Notes: generated by a model not told the origin, from the sequence alone. A DNA stretch of 64,000 nt from Pseudomonas abyssi (GCF_002307495.1 NZ_NTMR01000010.1:62001-126000), one strand, 5' to 3'; positions 27,152 through 42,154 are shown, counted from the stretch's first letter. Translations and numbers: made by a program.

Positions 27152-28426
27152 CTAAAGCGAAGCGTCGAGCGCCTGCGACAGGTCGGCGAGGATGTCGTCG
27201 ATATGCTCGATACCGATCGACAGGCGCACCATGTCACGTGGCACGCCGGCCTTGGCCAGTTCCTCGTCGTTCAGCTGTCGGTGAGTGGTCGAGGCCGGGT
27301 GACAGGCCAGTGACTTGGCGTCGCCGATGTTGACCAGTCGCACCACCAGGTTGAGCGCGTCGATAAAGCGCGCACCGGCTTCCTGGCCGCCTTTGATCCC
27401 GAACGACAGTACCGACGCCGGCTTGCCGCCCATATAGCGTTTGGCGAGGGCGTGCTCGGGGTGATCTTCCAGCCCGGCGTACTGTACCCAGGCGACCTGC
27501 GGGTGATTCTTCAGGAACGCGGCCACCGCCATCGCGTTGTCGCAGTGGCGCTCCATGCGCAGCGCCAGCGTTTCCAGCCCCTGCAGAATCATGAACGCGT
27601 TGAACGGCGACAGCGCCGCGCCCATGTTACGCAGCGGTACGACGCGGCAACGACCAATAAAAGCCGCCGGGCCAAAGGCCTCGGTATAGACCACACCGTG
27701 GTAGGACGGATCTGCGGTATTGAGCAGCGGGAAGCGCTCGGCGTTCTCCGCCCAGGGGAAGCAGCCGCCATCCACCACGATGCCGCCCAGAGTGGTGCCG
27801 TGGCCACCCATGTACTTGGTCAGCGAGTGCACCACAATATCGGCACCATGCTCAAAGGGTCGGCACAGCGCCGGAGTGGCGACGGTGTTATCGACAATCA
27901 AGGGCACGCCATGACGATGCGCAGCATCGGCCAGCGCCTGAATGTCGATTACGTTACCGGCCGGGTTGCCGATGGACTCACAGAACACCGCCTTGGTGCG
28001 CGCATCGATCAGGCTTTCCAGCGCGGCAATGTCGTCATGGGCGGCAAAGCGGGTTTCGATACCCTGACGCGGCAAGGTGTGGGCCAGCAGGTTGTAGGTA
28101 CCGCCATAGAGCTTGGCCACGGAAACGATGTTATCGCCCGCTTCGGCCAGGGTCTGAATCGCGTAGGTGATAGCCGCCATGCCCGAGGCCACCGCCAGCG
28201 CACCGACGCCGCCCTCGAGCGCGGCAACCCGTTGCTCCAGCACGTCGTTGGTGGGGTTCATGATGCGCGTGTAGATGTTGCCCGGCACCTTCAGATCAAA
28301 CAGATCGGCACCGTGCTGGGTGTCATCAAAGGCGTAGGAGGTGGTCTGGTAGATCGGCACGGCAACGGCGTGCGTGTTGGGGTCGGGGGTGTAGCCGGCA
28401 TGGATGGCAAGCGTTTCAAGCTTCAT
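27152..28426 (-). CDS. metY: O-acetylhomoserine sulfhydrylase (aminocarboxypropyltransferase)
   Basis: A 424-residue PLP enzyme of the Cys/Met metabolism family that makes homocysteine from O-acetylhomoserine and sulfide in the cytosol. The PLP lysine is in HSLTKYMGGHGTTLGG (about residues 205-220). Other family segments are YTRIMNPTNDVLEQRVAALEGG, VASGMAAITYAI and the C-terminal RLSIGIEHIDDILADL. Length and the starting MKLETLAIHAGY fit MetY rather than MetB or MetZ. O-succinylhomoserine use cannot be excluded from sequence alone. Confidence 0.93.
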   Translation of the reverse strand: MKLETLAIHAGYTPDPNTHAVAVPIYQTTSYAFDDTQHGADLFDLKVPGNIYTRIMNPTNDVLEQRVAALEGGVGALAVASGMAAITYAIQTLAEAGDNIVSVAKLYGGTYNLLAHTLPRQGIETRFAAHDDIAALESLIDARTKAVFCESIGNPAGNVIDIQALADAAHRHGVPLIVDNTVATPALCRPFEHGADIVVHSLTKYMGGHGTTLGGIVVDGGCFPWAENAERFPLLNTADPSYHGVVYTEAFGPAAFIGRCRVVPLRNMGAALSPFNAFMILQGLETLALRMERHCDNAMAVAAFLKNHPQVAWVQYAGLEDHPEHALAKRYMGGKPASVLSFGIKGGQEAGARFIDALNLVVRLVNIGDAKSLACHPASTTHRQLNDEELAKAGVPRDMVRLSIGIEHIDDILADLSQALDASL

Positions 28427-28503
28427 GGCGCTGTCCTTGTTGTTGATGTCCAGCGCCGAGCATGCAGAAGGAAACCCGGTCGGTCAATCTAACCAGGCGC
28501 GAC

Positions 28504-29274
28504 CTATTGACTCTCGATATGGTCGTGCAGGGCCATGAACTGCTGGGTCAGCTTGTGCCGACCATCAAGGAAGATCAGCGGTGTAGCCGCTTCATGCGAC
28601 TCACGCATGCGCACCGAGCTGTTCAGATGTACCGGCAATACCGGCAACCCCTCGGCAACCAGTTCGTCCAGCATCTTCTGCGGCAAGGCTGCGCGCGGCT
28701 GGAACTGGTTGACCACGATGCCCTCGACCATGAGATCCTCGTTGTGCTCTTCACGCACATCTTCCAGCTCGGTCAGCAAACCGTACAGCGCCTGCCGCGA
28801 GAAGCTGTCGCAGTCGAAGGGAATCAGCACACGGTCAGCGGCAATCAGCGCCGACATGGTGTAGAAGTTGAAGGCGGGCGCGGTGTCGATATAGATCCGC
28901 TCGTAGTTATCCTTCAAGTCCTTGAGCAGCTTGCGCAGCTTCTGGATTTTGTAGCGTGACTCCAGCTTGTGCTGCAGCTCGGCCAGCTCGGGGCTGGCCG
29001 GCATCAGCCAGAGGTTCTCGAACGGCGTTTCGGTAACGAAGTTCTCGGCCTTTTTGCTGAACAATCCGCTGGACAGGGTCTGCGAGAAGAAATCAGCGAT
29101 AGTAGTATCCACATCCTTCATCCGCTCACCGAGCAGGTAATGGCTGGAGTTCGCCTGCGGGTCCAGATCAATCACCAGCGTTTTATAGCCCGCTGCCGCA
29201 CTGACCGCAGCCAGATTGCAGGCGATGCTCGACTTGCCGACACCGCCCTTCTGGTTGAACACTACCCTACGCAT
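28504..29274 (-). CDS. Orphan ParA/MinD-family ATPase
   Basis: A 256-residue protein with a deviant Walker A (NQKGGVGKSS, residues 7-16), a DLDPQANSS motif (37-45) and IYIDTAPAF (about 127-135). There is no N-terminal DNA-binding domain and no parB gene beside it, so this is not the main chromosome-partitioning pair. A gene of this type sits near hemE in other pseudomonads as I recall. It may place a protein complex in the cell (type IV pilus, chemotaxis or carboxysome-like ParA relatives do this); its cargo is unknown. Confidence 0.88.
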   Translation of the reverse strand: MRRVVFNQKGGVGKSSIACNLAAVSAAAGYKTLVIDLDPQANSSHYLLGERMKDVDTTIADFFSQTLSSGLFSKKAENFVTETPFENLWLMPASPELAELQHKLESRYKIQKLRKLLKDLKDNYERIYIDTAPAFNFYTMSALIAADRVLIPFDCDSFSRQALYGLLTELEDVREEHNEDLMVEGIVVNQFQPRAALPQKMLDELVAEGLPVLPVHLNSSVRMRESHEAATPLIFLDGRHKLTQQFMALHDHIESQ

Positions 29275-29330
29275 ACGCCCTCTCCTTGTTCAGAAATCAA
29301 CAGCCCTGCCCTTTGCCAGCGCAGACGGCA

Positions 29331-30413
29331 TCAGACCACGATAGCATTCGGATCGTGATAAACCGCTGACAGCTCATGCACCGCCTCGATAAAGGCTCCG
29401 GCGTGGGCCGGGTCTACCTCGGGCGTGATGCCGTGGCCCAAGTTGAATACGTGGCCGCTGCCCTTGCCGTAGCTCGCCAGAATACGCGCTACCTCGGCAC
29501 GAATGGCTTCCGGTTTTGCGTACAGAACCGTCGGGTCCATGTTGCCTTGCAATGCAACCTTTGCACCAACCCGTGAACGGGCAACGCCGATATCCATGGT
29601 CCAGTCCAGCCCGAGCGCATCAGCACCGGCATCGGCAATACTTTCCAGCCACAGGCCACCGTTCTTGGTGAACAGGATAACCGGCACTTTGCGGCCATCG
29701 TGCTCACGGATCAGACCGGAGACGATCTTGCGCATGTAGGCCAGCGAGAACTTTTGGTAGGCATCGGCAGACAGGTTACCGCCCCAGGTATCAAAAATCT
29801 GCACGGCCTGGGCACCGGCCTTGATCTGACCGTTCAGATAGCTGGTGACCGACTGCGCCAGCTTGTCGAGCAGCAGGTGCATGGCTTCGGGCTGGTCATA
29901 GAGCATCGCCTTGGTCTTGCGGAAATCCTTGGAAGAGCCGCCTTCGACCATATAGGTCGCCAGCGTCCAGGGACTGCCGGAGAAGCCGATCAGTGGCACC
30001 CGGCCGTTCAGCTCGCGGCGAATGGTACGTACCGCGTCCATCACGTAGCCCAGATCCTGGTCGGGATCGGGCACCGGCAGCGCCTCGATGTCCGCCAGGC
30101 TATCGATCACCTTGCGAAAACGCGGGCCTTCACCGGTTTCAAAATACAGCCCTTGGCCCATGGCATCGGGAATGGTCAGAATGTCGGAGAACAGAATGGC
30201 AGCATCCAGCGGGTAGCGATCCAGTGGCTGCAGGGTGACTTCACAGGCCATCTCCGGATTCATGCAAAGGCCCATGAAATCGCCGGCGCGGGCCCGCGAT
30301 GCCCGATATTCAGGCAGGTAGCGGCCGGCCTGACGCATCATCCACACCGGGGTGACATCCACCGGCTGACGTGCCAGTGCGCGCAGGAAACGGTCGTTCT
30401 TGAGTTCAGTCAT
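29331..30413 (-). CDS. hemE: Uroporphyrinogen decarboxylase
   Basis: A 360-residue cytosolic enzyme that decarboxylates uroporphyrinogen III to coproporphyrinogen III in haem synthesis. The N-terminal signature [16 protein letters not shown] (about residues 21-36) carries the conserved arginines. The second signature [22 protein letters not shown], the segment IFDTWGG, and the C-terminal [14 protein letters not shown] are all present. Length is typical. It sits downstream of gltBD, separated by a terminator. Confidence 0.97.
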   Translation of the reverse strand: MTELKNDRFLRALARQPVDVTPVWMMRQAGRYLPEYRASRARAGDFMGLCMNPEMACEVTLQPLDRYPLDAAILFSDILTIPDAMGQGLYFETGEGPRFRKVIDSLADIEALPVPDPDQDLGYVMDAVRTIRRELNGRVPLIGFSGSPWTLATYMVEGGSSKDFRKTKAMLYDQPEAMHLLLDKLAQSVTSYLNGQIKAGAQAVQIFDTWGGNLSADAYQKFSLAYMRKIVSGLIREHDGRKVPVILFTKNGGLWLESIADAGADALGLDWTMDIGVARSRVGAKVALQGNMDPTVLYAKPEAIRAEVARILASYGKGSGHVFNLGHGITPEVDPAHAGAFIEAVHELSAVYHDPNAIVV

Positions 30414-30483
30414 GGGGCCATCCAGTCAAAAAAGGTCAGCGGCCATTGTAGCGGCAATTGCACACAAACATCAGGCCACAACG

Positions 30484-30513
30484 CAACAAGGGCGCCCGCA
30501 GGCGCCCTTGTTG
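30484..30513 (-). terminator. Terminator after gltD
   Basis: CAACAAGGGCGCC (30484-30496) pairs perfectly with GGCGCCCTTGTTG (30501-30513) around four bases, 26 bp beyond the gltD stop. The T-run is weak, but the 13-pair stem is strong. Confidence 0.75.
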
Positions 30514-30538
30514 GTAACAGACAGGCCGTGACCCGTTG

Positions 30539-31984
<1,446 letters not shown>

Positions 31985-32050
31985 TCACGTCACGCCACTG
32001 CCAGACTCATCAGGGCCGGCAGGCCGCCGCAGCGGCCCGCCTTGGGCGGC

Positions 32051-35000
32051 TTATTGTGGGTTCGCTCGGGTACTGGTCAGCAGCGCGCGCAGGCTCGCGG
32101 CCTTGGGCTTGACCAGCCAGAAGCGACGGATGTAGTCGTCCAGGTTGTCCAGCACCTCTGCACCCCAGGCACTACCGGTCTCGGTCACGTACTCGGTCAG
32201 CACCTGAGTCAGGTGGCTGCGGTACATTTCCATCGACTCGTTGCTGATACGGTGCAGCTCGACCAGCTCGTGATTGAGCTTGTCGAAGAAGGTGTTATCC
32301 ATGTCCAGCACATAGGCAAAGCCACCGGTCATACCCGCACCGAAGTTGTGGCCAGTGCTACCCAGTACGCAGACCATCCCGCCAGTCATGTACTCACAGC
32401 AGTGATCACCCGCGCCTTCGATGATGGCATGGGCGCCCGAGTTACGGACCGCAAAGCGCTCACCAGCGATACCGGCGGCGAACAGCTTGCCACCAGTGGC
32501 ACCGTACAGACAGGTGTTGCCGATGATCGAGGTCTGCTCGGAACGGAACGGGCTGCCCTTGGGCGGCACGATGGTCAGCTTGCCGCCAGTCATGCCCTTG
32601 CCGACGTAGTCGTTGGCGTCGCCTTCCAGGTACATGTGCAGGCCACCGGCGTTCCAGACACCGAAGCTCTGGCCGGCGGTACCGGTCATGCGGAAGGTGA
32701 TCGGCGCACTGACCATGCCCTGGTTACCGTGCACCTTGGCAATCTCGCCCGATACGCGGGCACCAATGGAACGGTCACAGTTGGTCAGCGACAGCTGGTA
32801 CTCACCACCGGTGCGCCCGTCGATGGCGGCACGCGCCATCTCCACCATCTTCTCGGCAGTCAGGCCCTTGTCGAACGGCTCGTTACGCGGCGACTCGCAG
32901 AACTGCGGCTTGTCAGCCGGCACCAGATCGCTGCCCAGCAGCGGGCGCAGATCCAGGTTCTGCTGCTTGCCGGTTGCACCCGGCAGGATGTCCAGCAGGT
33001 CGGTACGGCCGATCAGATCTTGCAGGGTGCGCACACCCAGCTTGGCCAGCCACTCACGGGTTTCCATCGCGACGTAGGTGAAGAAGTTCATCACCATCTC
33101 GACGGTGCCAATGTAGTGGTTGTCACGCAGATGCTCGTTCTGCGTTGCAACACCGGTCGCACAGTTGTTCAGGTGGCAGATACGCAGGTATTTGCAACCC
33201 AGGGCAATCATCGGCGCGGTACCAAAGCCGAAGCTCTCGGCACCAAGGATGGCCGCCTTGATCACGTCCAGACCGGTCTTCAGACCACCGTCGGTCTGCA
33301 CGCGCACCTTGCCGCGCAGATCATTGCCGCGCAGGGTCTGATGGGCTTCAGACAGACCCAGTTCCCAGGGCGAACCGGCATAACGGATGGAGGTCAGCGG
33401 CGATGCGCCGGTACCACCGTCGTAGCCGGAAATGGTGATCAGGTCAGCGTAGGCCTTGGCCACGCCGGCAGCGATAGTGCCAACGCCCGGCTCGGATACC
33501 AGCTTGACCGAGACCAGCGCCTGCGGGTTGACCTGCTTGAGGTCAAAGATCAGCTGCGACAGATCCTCAATCGAGTAGATGTCGTGGTGCGGTGGCGGCG
33601 AAATCAGGGTGACCCCCGGGACCGCGTAGCGCAGACGGGCAATCAGCTCGTTCACCTTACCGCCAGGCAGCTGACCACCTTCACCCGGCTTGGCACCCTG
33701 GGCGACCTTGATCTGCAGCACATCAGCGTTGACCAGGTACTCGGGTGTTACGCCAAAGCGACCGGAGGCGATCTGCTTGATCTTGGAGGTACGCACGGTG
33801 CCGTAGCGGGCCGGATCTTCGCCGCCCTCACCGGAGTTGGAGCGCGCGCCCAGGCGGTTCATCGCCTCGGCAATGGCCTCATGCGCCTCGGGTGACAACG
33901 CACCGAGCGAGATACCCGCCGAGTCGAAGCGCTTGAAGATCGACTCCAGCGGCTCAACGTCATCCAGCGAGATGGCCTGCTGGTCGTCGCGCACCTTCAG
34001 AAGGTCGCGCAGCGCGGCCACCGGGCGGCTGTTCACCAGCGCGGCGTATTCCTGATACTTGTCGTAGCTGTCGCCCTGCACGGCGTCCTGCAGCGCGCGA
34101 ACCACATCCGGGTTGTAGGCGTGATACTCGCCGCCAAACACGAACTTGAGCAGACCGCCTTGCTGGATCGACTTGCGCGGGTTCCAGGCTTCCTTGGCCA
34201 GCAGCGCCTGTTCGGCCTGCAGGTCCTCAAAGCGGGCACCCTGGATACGGCTGACCACGCCGGTAAAGCAGAGATCGACCACTTCATCTGCCAGACCGAC
34301 CGCCTCAAACAGCTGCGCACCACGGTAGGACGCAATGGTGGAGATACCCATCTTCGACAGGATCTTCAGCAGGCCCTTGGAAATGCCCTTGCGGTAGTAC
34401 TTGAAGGTCTCGAACAGGTCGCCGATCACCTCACCGGTACGGATCAGGTCACCCAGCACCTCGTAGGCCAGATACGGGTAAACCGCGGTCGCACCAAAGC
34501 CGATCAACACCGCGTAGTGATGCGGGTCGCGGGTGGTAGCGGTTTCGACCAGGATGTTGCACTCCGAACGCAGACCAACCGCGGTCAGGTGGTGGTGCAC
34601 CGCACCAACCGCCAGCGCCGCATGAACCGGCAGCTTGCCCTGCTCGATGGCACGGTCGCTGAGTACGATGATGGTCTTGCCTTCGCGTACGGCTGCTTCA
34701 GCTTGCGCGGTGATGTCCTTCACGGCGTCGCCCAGCCGGGTGCCTTCAGCGACGTTCAGGTCAATCACGTGGCGCGCAAAACCGGGACGCTCGTCCAGAT
34801 TCATGATGGTGCGCCACTTGGCCGGCGAAATGACTGGCGAGCTGAGGATCGCGCGATTGGCGTGGTCCGCCGTCTCTTCGAAGACGTTACGTTCGGCACC
34901 CAGGCAGGTTTCCAGCGACATGACAATGGCTTCACGCAGCGGGTCGATGGCCGGGTTGGTCACCTGAGCGAACTGCTGACGGAAGTAGTCATACACCGAA

Positions 35001-36508
35001 CGGACACGACCGGAGAGCACTGCCATGGGCGTGTCATCGCCCATCGAACCAACGGCTTCCTGACCGTTCTCGGCCAGCGGACGCAGTACCTGGTCACGCT
35101 CTTCGAAGGTGACCTGGAACATCTTCATGTACTGCTTGAGCGCCTCGGCCGACAGGAAGTCAGAGCCGTGATCGCGATCGTCCAGGGTCGCCTGAATGCG
35201 CAGGGCGTTCTCTTTCAGCCACTTGCGGTAAGGGTGACGGGACTTCAGACGGTTGGCCACATCATCGGTGTGCAGCACTTCGCCGGTCTGGGTGTCGACC
35301 GCCAGGATCTGACCCGGACCAACACGGCCCTTGCTGACGACGTCCTCGGGCTGGTAATCCCAGACGCCGATCTCGGAGGCCAGGGTGATATAGCCGTTCT
35401 TGGTGATGACGTAACGCGCCGGACGCAGGCCGTTACGGTCGAGCAGACAGACCGCGTAGCGACCTTCGGTCAGTACGATACCGGCCGGGCCGTCCCAGGC
35501 CTCCATGTGCATGGAGTTGTATTCATAGAAGGCGCGCAGGTCCGCGTCCATGGTCTCGACATTCTGCCAGGCCGGCGGCACAACCATGCGAATCGCACGG
35601 AACAGGTCCATGCCACCACACAGCAGCAGTTCCAGCATGTTGTCCATGCTGGAGGAGTCGGAGCCGGTGGTGTTGACCAGCGGTGCCAGGCTGTCCAGAT
35701 CGGGCATCAGGTCGTTGGTGAACTTGTTGCGACGCGCGTGGGCCCAGTTGCGGTTGGCGGTAATGGTGTTGATCTCACCATTGTGGGCAACCAGGCGGAA
35801 CGGCTGGGCGAGCGGCCACTTGGGAAGGGTATTGGTGGAGAAACGCTGGTGGAACACGCTGATCGCGGTTTCCATGCGCTCGTCCCCCAGATCCGGATAG
35901 AACTTGTCCAGATCCGCCGGCATCATCAGGCCTTTGTAGGAGATGACCTTGTGCGACAGGCTGCAGACATAAAAGCTGCTGTCTGCCTGCATGGCGATTT
36001 CAGCCTTGCGGCGCACATAAAAGAGCTTCACGCCAAACTGCTGCTCGTCCAGACCTTCGCCAGAGACAAACACCTGCTCGATACGCGGCAGGCTGCTGCG
36101 GGCCAGCGGGCCGAGTTTGCTCGGATCCACCGGCACCGGACGCCAGCCAAGGCCGGTCAGCCCCTGATCAGCCAGCGCATCGGCAAAGGCCTGCTTGGCC
36201 GCGGCGGCAGCCGGCTCATCGGTGCCCATGAATACCATACCGACGGCGTACTGCTCTGGCAGCTCGACAGACAGCGTTTCGCGAGCGACGTCGCGCAGGA
36301 AGCGATCCGGCTTTTGAATGAGCAGGCCGCAACCGTCGCCAGTCTTGCCGTCGGCATTAATACCACCACGGTGCGTCATGCAGGTGAGGGCTTCGATGGC
36401 CGTCTGCAGCAGGTGATGACTGGGCTGGCCTTCCATGTGGGCAATCAAACCAAAGCCACAGTTATCCTTGAACTGATCAGGCTGGTATAGACCTGCTTTC
36501 ATAGGCAC
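32051..36508 (-). CDS. gltB: Glutamate synthase (NADPH) large subunit
   Basis: A 1485-residue subunit that makes two glutamates from glutamine and 2-oxoglutarate. The N-terminal nucleophile is the Cys of DNCGFG at residue 17, exposed after propeptide cleavage. The glutaminase domain spans to about 400, the central domain to about 780, and the FMN synthase domain about 800-1200 ([36 protein letters not shown]). The 3Fe-4S cysteines lie in [15 protein letters not shown]. The C-terminal beta-helix has GG-repeat turns (about 1230-1440). Its 5' leader contains a hairpin followed by six T residues, suggesting attenuation. Confidence 0.97.
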   Translation of the reverse strand: MPMKAGLYQPDQFKDNCGFGLIAHMEGQPSHHLLQTAIEALTCMTHRGGINADGKTGDGCGLLIQKPDRFLRDVARETLSVELPEQYAVGMVFMGTDEPAAAAAKQAFADALADQGLTGLGWRPVPVDPSKLGPLARSSLPRIEQVFVSGEGLDEQQFGVKLFYVRRKAEIAMQADSSFYVCSLSHKVISYKGLMMPADLDKFYPDLGDERMETAISVFHQRFSTNTLPKWPLAQPFRLVAHNGEINTITANRNWAHARRNKFTNDLMPDLDSLAPLVNTTGSDSSSMDNMLELLLCGGMDLFRAIRMVVPPAWQNVETMDADLRAFYEYNSMHMEAWDGPAGIVLTEGRYAVCLLDRNGLRPARYVITKNGYITLASEIGVWDYQPEDVVSKGRVGPGQILAVDTQTGEVLHTDDVANRLKSRHPYRKWLKENALRIQATLDDRDHGSDFLSAEALKQYMKMFQVTFEERDQVLRPLAENGQEAVGSMGDDTPMAVLSGRVRSVYDYFRQQFAQVTNPAIDPLREAIVMSLETCLGAERNVFEETADHANRAILSSPVISPAKWRTIMNLDERPGFARHVIDLNVAEGTRLGDAVKDITAQAEAAVREGKTIIVLSDRAIEQGKLPVHAALAVGAVHHHLTAVGLRSECNILVETATTRDPHHYAVLIGFGATAVYPYLAYEVLGDLIRTGEVIGDLFETFKYYRKGISKGLLKILSKMGISTIASYRGAQLFEAVGLADEVVDLCFTGVVSRIQGARFEDLQAEQALLAKEAWNPRKSIQQGGLLKFVFGGEYHAYNPDVVRALQDAVQGDSYDKYQEYAALVNSRPVAALRDLLKVRDDQQAISLDDVEPLESIFKRFDSAGISLGALSPEAHEAIAEAMNRLGARSNSGEGGEDPARYGTVRTSKIKQIASGRFGVTPEYLVNADVLQIKVAQGAKPGEGGQLPGGKVNELIARLRYAVPGVTLISPPPHHDIYSIEDLSQLIFDLKQVNPQALVSVKLVSEPGVGTIAAGVAKAYADLITISGYDGGTGASPLTSIRYAGSPWELGLSEAHQTLRGNDLRGKVRVQTDGGLKTGLDVIKAAILGAESFGFGTAPMIALGCKYLRICHLNNCATGVATQNEHLRDNHYIGTVEMVMNFFTYVAMETREWLAKLGVRTLQDLIGRTDLLDILPGATGKQQNLDLRPLLGSDLVPADKPQFCESPRNEPFDKGLTAEKMVEMARAAIDGRTGGEYQLSLTNCDRSIGARVSGEIAKVHGNQGMVSAPITFRMTGTAGQSFGVWNAGGLHMYLEGDANDYVGKGMTGGKLTIVPPKGSPFRSEQTSIIGNTCLYGATGGKLFAAGIAGERFAVRNSGAHAIIEGAGDHCCEYMTGGMVCVLGSTGHNFGAGMTGGFAYVLDMDNTFFDKLNHELVELHRISNESMEMYRSHLTQVLTEYVTETGSAWGAEVLDNLDDYIRRFWLVKPKAASLRALLTSTRANPQ

Positions 36509-36545
36509 TCTCTCAAAAAGCTAATAAATTCAAGCACTTAAAAAA

Positions 36546-36566
36546 CCAGATCACGGATAAATCTGG
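36546..36566 (-). promoter_or_regulatory. Terminator-like hairpin in the gltB leader
   Basis: On the minus strand CCAGAT (36566-36561) and ATCTGG (36551-36546) form a six-pair stem with a nine-base loop, followed at once by six T (36545-36540). It lies between the predicted gltB start of transcription and the ATG, 37 bp upstream of the coding region. The stem is short, so termination may be partial or regulated. Confidence 0.5.
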
Positions 36567-36591
36567 CTCTGCGCCGGGCAAAAGGGGAGTA

Positions 36592-36620
36592 ATTGTACAC
36601 AGCGCCAAGCACGCTCACAA
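36592..36620 (-). promoter_or_regulatory. Predicted sigma70 promoter of gltBD
   Basis: On the minus strand TTGTGA (36620-36615) and TACAAT (36597-36592) are spaced by exactly 17 bp. The implied leader is about 75 nt. Confidence 0.65.
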
Positions 36621-36735
36621 TTTTTTTTGGCGCAACAATGCCGCTTGAGCGTATTCAAATGTCGTAAATCGGAAACTTTACAGTCCGACTATAGCGCCAC
36701 CGACAGGCATCGGCCGCGCCTTTTTGGGTCAGCAA

Positions 36736-36753
36736 GCCCGCCTCCCGGCGGGC
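36736..36753 (-). terminator. Hairpin after the pil-aro-SPOR operon
   Basis: GCCCGCC (36736-36742) and GGCGGGC (36747-36753) form a GC-rich stem 8 bp beyond the stop of the SPOR protein gene. There is no clear T-run. Confidence 0.5.
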
Positions 36754-36761
36754 CCGGCAAC

Positions 36762-38314
<1,553 letters not shown>

Positions 38315-38318
<4 letters not shown>

Positions 38319-39394
38319 TGTTCAAACCCCACGAGACACTGACGCAACGCATCAGCCGTAAATTCAGCCGTGACAACGGCCTCACCCATGCCACGCAACA
38401 GCACAAGGCGCAGCTGACCATCCAGCACCTTCTTGTCAACCGACATGAGACGTTCGAAATCAGCGGCAACCATACCGCTCGGCGGCACCGTCGGCAGCCC
38501 TGCCGCACTGATCAGCGCAACGCCACGATTTCGCTCTGCATCCGTAATCCAGCCAAGCCGGCAAGACAGGTCCAGAGCCATCGCCATACCAGCGCCAACC
38601 GCTTCGCCATGCAGCCAGCTGCCATAACCTTGATGCGCTTCTATCGCGTGGCCAAAGGTGTGCCCAAGGTTGAGGATCGCACGCACGCCCCCCTCCCGCT
38701 CATCCGCCGCCACTACTTCAGCCTTGATGGAACAGGAGCGCTCTATCGCGTAGGTGACGAGACTGGCGTCCAGCGCGCGCAGAGCCGCCATGTTCCGCTC
38801 AAGCCAGGCAAGAAAGTCTGCGTCCCGGATCAACCCGTACTTGATGATTTCAGCCAGCCCGGCGCTGACCTCGCGCTCGGGCAATGTGCGCAGGCTATCG
38901 GTGTCGATCAGCACCGCCTTGGGCTGATAAAACGCACCCAGCATGTTCTTGCCTGCCGGATGATTGATACCGGTCTTGCCGCCAACAGAAGAGTCGACCT
39001 GAGAAAGCAGCGTCGTCGGCACCTGAATGAAATCGACACCGCGCTGGTAGCACGCGGCAGCAAAGCCGGTCATATCCCCGATGACACCACCACCCAGTGC
39101 GATCAGCGTGGTACGGCGGTCATGGCGCTCAGCAAGCAATACATCAAACACCTGCTGCAGCGTCGACCAGTTCTTGTAGGCCTCGCCGGTTGGCAACACC
39201 ACACTGGTCACGCGATAGCCCGACAGCTTTTGCAGCAGCGACTCAAGATACAGGGGAGCAACGGTATCGTCAGTAACAACACAGACTTGGCGTCCGGCGA
39301 TGTGACGCTGCAGCAAGGCCTCGTCAGACAGAATGCCGGCACCGATATAGATAGGATAACTGCGATCAGCCAGATCGACTTTAAGACACTGCAT
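38315..39394 (-). CDS. aroB: 3-dehydroquinate synthase
   Basis: A 359-residue NAD-dependent enzyme of the shikimate pathway. It has the NAD-binding segment [44 protein letters not shown] (about residues 95-138). Metal ligands are the family Glu and His residues in EIIKYGLI and [13 protein letters not shown] start it at the ATG at 39394 (MQCLKVDL), which has a GGGGAG site eight bases upstream and matches family N-termini; an ATG 33 bp earlier does not. It lies 70 bp downstream of aroK. Confidence 0.96.
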
Positions 39395-39464
39395 CAGGAC
39401 ACTCCCCGTTTTACGCGGGCACAGCATACAACAGTCACCTGAGACCCGGATATACGGCCCGGAC

Positions 39465-39974
39465 TCAGTCTTCCTGAAGCTTGCCGAGAATGGTATTCAC
39501 CACGACCTTGGGGCCGCGCTGATCGGTCTCGATAATAAGGTCGGCGATTTCACGATATAGCGGGTCACGTTGTGCCATCAGATCACGAAGCACCGCTTCA
39601 GGGTCAGCGGTTTGCAGGAGAGGCCGCTGGCGATCCTTTGCGGTACGCTGCAGCTGCTGCTCCACACTGGTACACAGATAAACAACCAGACCGTTTGCCG
39701 CCAGAGCGGCCCGATTCGCCGGGCGCATCACGACACCACCGCCGGTCGCAAGCACGATACCGCGCTCCTGAACCAGTTCAGCGATCATCGCCTCCTCTCG
39801 CTGCCGAAAGCCCTCTTCCCCCTCGACATCAAAAATCCAGGGGATATCAGCCCCCGTACGGACCTCAATCTCGCGATCAGAATCCTTGAAAGGAAATTTC
39901 AGCTCTTTGGCAAGCAAACGCCCGATGGTGCTCTTTCCAGCTCCCATCGGGCCAATTAGAAAAACGTTACGCAA
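39465..39974 (-). CDS. aroK: Shikimate kinase
   Basis: A 169-residue kinase that phosphorylates shikimate using ATP. It has Walker [10 protein letters not shown] (residues 8-16), the shikimate-binding D-R-E-I-E (33-37) and GGGVVMR, and the lid region ([12 protein letters not shown]). It begins 5 bp after the pilQ stop on the same strand, a linkage typical of gammaproteobacteria. Confidence 0.96.
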   Translation of the reverse strand: MRNVFLIGPMGAGKSTIGRLLAKELKFPFKDSDREIEVRTGADIPWIFDVEGEEGFRQREEAMIAELVQERGIVLATGGGVVMRPANRAALAANGLVVYLCTSVEQQLQRTAKDRQRPLLQTADPEAVLRDLMAQRDPLYREIADLIIETDQRGPKVVVNTILGKLQED

Positions 39975-39979
39975 CAGAC

Positions 39980-42154
39980 TTACCTGGCAAGCGTAATAGC
40001 TCCGTTATTGATGATGCGCGGTGTCAGGAAGATCAGCAGCTCGTTCTTGGTTTCCGAATTAATATCGCGACGGAAAGCCTTGCCAAGAATCGGCAGGTCA
40101 CCAAGGAACGGTACTTTCTCTTGAGCACTCTGCGACTCACTTGAGAATACCCCACCAATTACGATTGTCTCACCATCTGCCACCAGGATGTTCGCGTTGA
40201 CCTCATTCTTGCGAATCGTCGGCACACCATTTACCTCGTTGGTGAAATCCGGCTCATCCTTGGTAACGATAACTTCCATGATCACCTGGTTATCCGGGGT
40301 GATCTGGGGGGTCACTTCCAAAGACAGCACAGCCTCTGCGAATGCGGTGGTGGTTGCCCCACTGGAGCTGGCTTCCTGATAGGGAATCTCGGAGCCCTTC
40401 AGAATCTTCGCGGTTTCCTTGTCAGAGGTAACGACCTTTGGCTGGGAAATAATCTCACCGTTTCCAGTGCTTTCCATGGCTGACAGCTGCAGATCCAGAA
40501 TGGTGTTGTCGGTGATAAAGCCGATACCAATACCCGAGGTTGCGCCTTCCACACCCATGTCTATAAAGGGGGAGTTCACCGGACGCTCTGCAATACCATA
40601 GAACCCGCCAGTGCTAGTTCCGTCAGGCAAGAAATCTGGAGCCTCGCCGATACTCGTCTCCCCATCTTTCCCGAAGGCAGAAAAGTTGCCACCCAGGTTC
40701 AGGTTCCCGCCCCAACGCACCCCCAAAGCCTTATCAAAACCCACGTTGGCTTCAACAATGCGCGCTTCAATCATCACCTGACGCACCGGAATGTCCAGCT
40801 GGGTAACGATTCGACGCAGCTCATCGAGCTTATCCTGGGTTTCCAGAGCGATGATGCTGTTGGTGCGCTCATCGACAGTAAGCGAACCACGCTGACTATC
40901 GGCATCAGCAGAGGTTACCGATGCGAACAGCTGAGCAATATCGCTTGCCTTGGCGTAGTTAACCTGAATCAGCTCCCGACGCAGCGGAGCCAGTTCGGCA
41001 ATCTGCTTCTGTGATTCCAGCTCCTGACGCTCGCGGGCAGCAATTTCCTCTGCCGGAGCGACCAGCAACACGTTGCCAATCTGACGCTTGTCCAGGCCCT
41101 TGGTCTTCAGTACCAGATCCAGCGCCTGATCCCACGGCACGTTTTGCAAACGCAGAGTAATGCTGCCTTGAACGGTATCGCTGGCAACCAGGTTGAGATC
41201 CGTGAAGTCGGCGATCAACTGCAGCACCGAGCGCACTTCGATATCCTGGAAGTTGAGCGAAAGCTTCTCGCCGGAGTAGGTAAAGGCATCGGCACGACGC
41301 TGTTCCACTTCAGCCCGCGTCAGCGGCTTGAAGCTGACGGTCAGGCGGCTGTCAGCCTGATAAACCAGGTGCTCGTAGCTGCCAGTAGGCTCAATGACGA
41401 TGGTCGCATTGTTGCCACTACCGGTTGCGTTGACGAAGTTGACCGGTGTTGCGAAATCCTTGACGTCGAGCTGAACTCGCAGCTCATCAGGCAGGCGCGT
41501 ATTGGGGAAGTTAAGGCGAACACGCCCTCCTCGCTCCTCAACATCTACCTTGATGCCGGGGTCGCTCAAATCGATGATGACATTACCTGCTCCGTCTGAC
41601 CCACGCTGAAAATCGAGACTGCTGATCGCCCGCCCGCCAGCTGCTACAGCGCCAGATACAGCGGGTTCATCACCAGCCCGCCAGTTATTGTCACTGGCAA
41701 CCGCTGCTGGCGCCGGAGCGGCAGCGGCCTGAGCACTAGCCTCTGCCCCAACAGTGACGTATAGGTCATTACCCTGAACACGAGTGCTGTAAGGTGCCAG
41801 CGTCGTCAGATTAATGATCAGCCGCGTCCGATCACCAGCCTCGACAACGGTAACGCTGCGTGCGTTACCAAGCCCAAGCTCACGAGACCTTTCGCCCAGT
41901 TTGTTCTGCACACCTGGTAGATCCAAGGCGATACGGGCAGGCTGATCTATGGTGTAGCCTTTGGGAGCGGCACTGACCGGCTCGTCAAAGCTCAACTTCA
42001 GCTCAACGCGGTCACCAGGCAGCGAAGCCACATCCATGTTTTGCAGGTCGGCAGCAAGGGCTAGCGGGCTCATCAGCGCCATCAGCGCCGCAAGCGGAAG
42101 TTTTCTGGTAAGAAGCATTTTTTTGCGTTCCACGCGTGACTGTTTGCAGTTCAT
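39980..42154 (-). CDS. pilQ: Type IV pilus outer membrane secretin PilQ
   Basis: A 724-residue secretin forming the outer membrane channel for type IV pili. A signal peptide ends at ALA (about 34). Two AMIN domains follow (about 35-140 and 170-290) and bind peptidoglycan. Then come an STN/N0 domain (about 300-370), a secretin N1 domain, and the secretin barrel (about 460-720) with [15 protein letters not shown] and the C-terminal [11 protein letters not shown]. The ATG at 42154 has a GGGAGAG site; an internal ATG at 42118 is a possible alternative start. Confidence 0.96.
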   Translation of the reverse strand: MNCKQSRVERKKMLLTRKLPLAALMALMSPLALAADLQNMDVASLPGDRVELKLSFDEPVSAAPKGYTIDQPARIALDLPGVQNKLGERSRELGLGNARSVTVVEAGDRTRLIINLTTLAPYSTRVQGNDLYVTVGAEASAQAAAAPAPAAVASDNNWRAGDEPAVSGAVAAGGRAISSLDFQRGSDGAGNVIIDLSDPGIKVDVEERGGRVRLNFPNTRLPDELRVQLDVKDFATPVNFVNATGSGNNATIVIEPTGSYEHLVYQADSRLTVSFKPLTRAEVEQRRADAFTYSGEKLSLNFQDIEVRSVLQLIADFTDLNLVASDTVQGSITLRLQNVPWDQALDLVLKTKGLDKRQIGNVLLVAPAEEIAARERQELESQKQIAELAPLRRELIQVNYAKASDIAQLFASVTSADADSQRGSLTVDERTNSIIALETQDKLDELRRIVTQLDIPVRQVMIEARIVEANVGFDKALGVRWGGNLNLGGNFSAFGKDGETSIGEAPDFLPDGTSTGGFYGIAERPVNSPFIDMGVEGATSGIGIGFITDNTILDLQLSAMESTGNGEIISQPKVVTSDKETAKILKGSEIPYQEASSSGATTTAFAEAVLSLEVTPQITPDNQVIMEVIVTKDEPDFTNEVNGVPTIRKNEVNANILVADGETIVIGGVFSSESQSAQEKVPFLGDLPILGKAFRRDINSETKNELLIFLTPRIINNGAITLAR

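Noticed and set aside
32042-36490. Long plus-strand open frames (617 and 789 codons) opposite gltB
   Set aside because: They mirror gltB codon structure, with no recognisable domains and no ribosome-binding sites.
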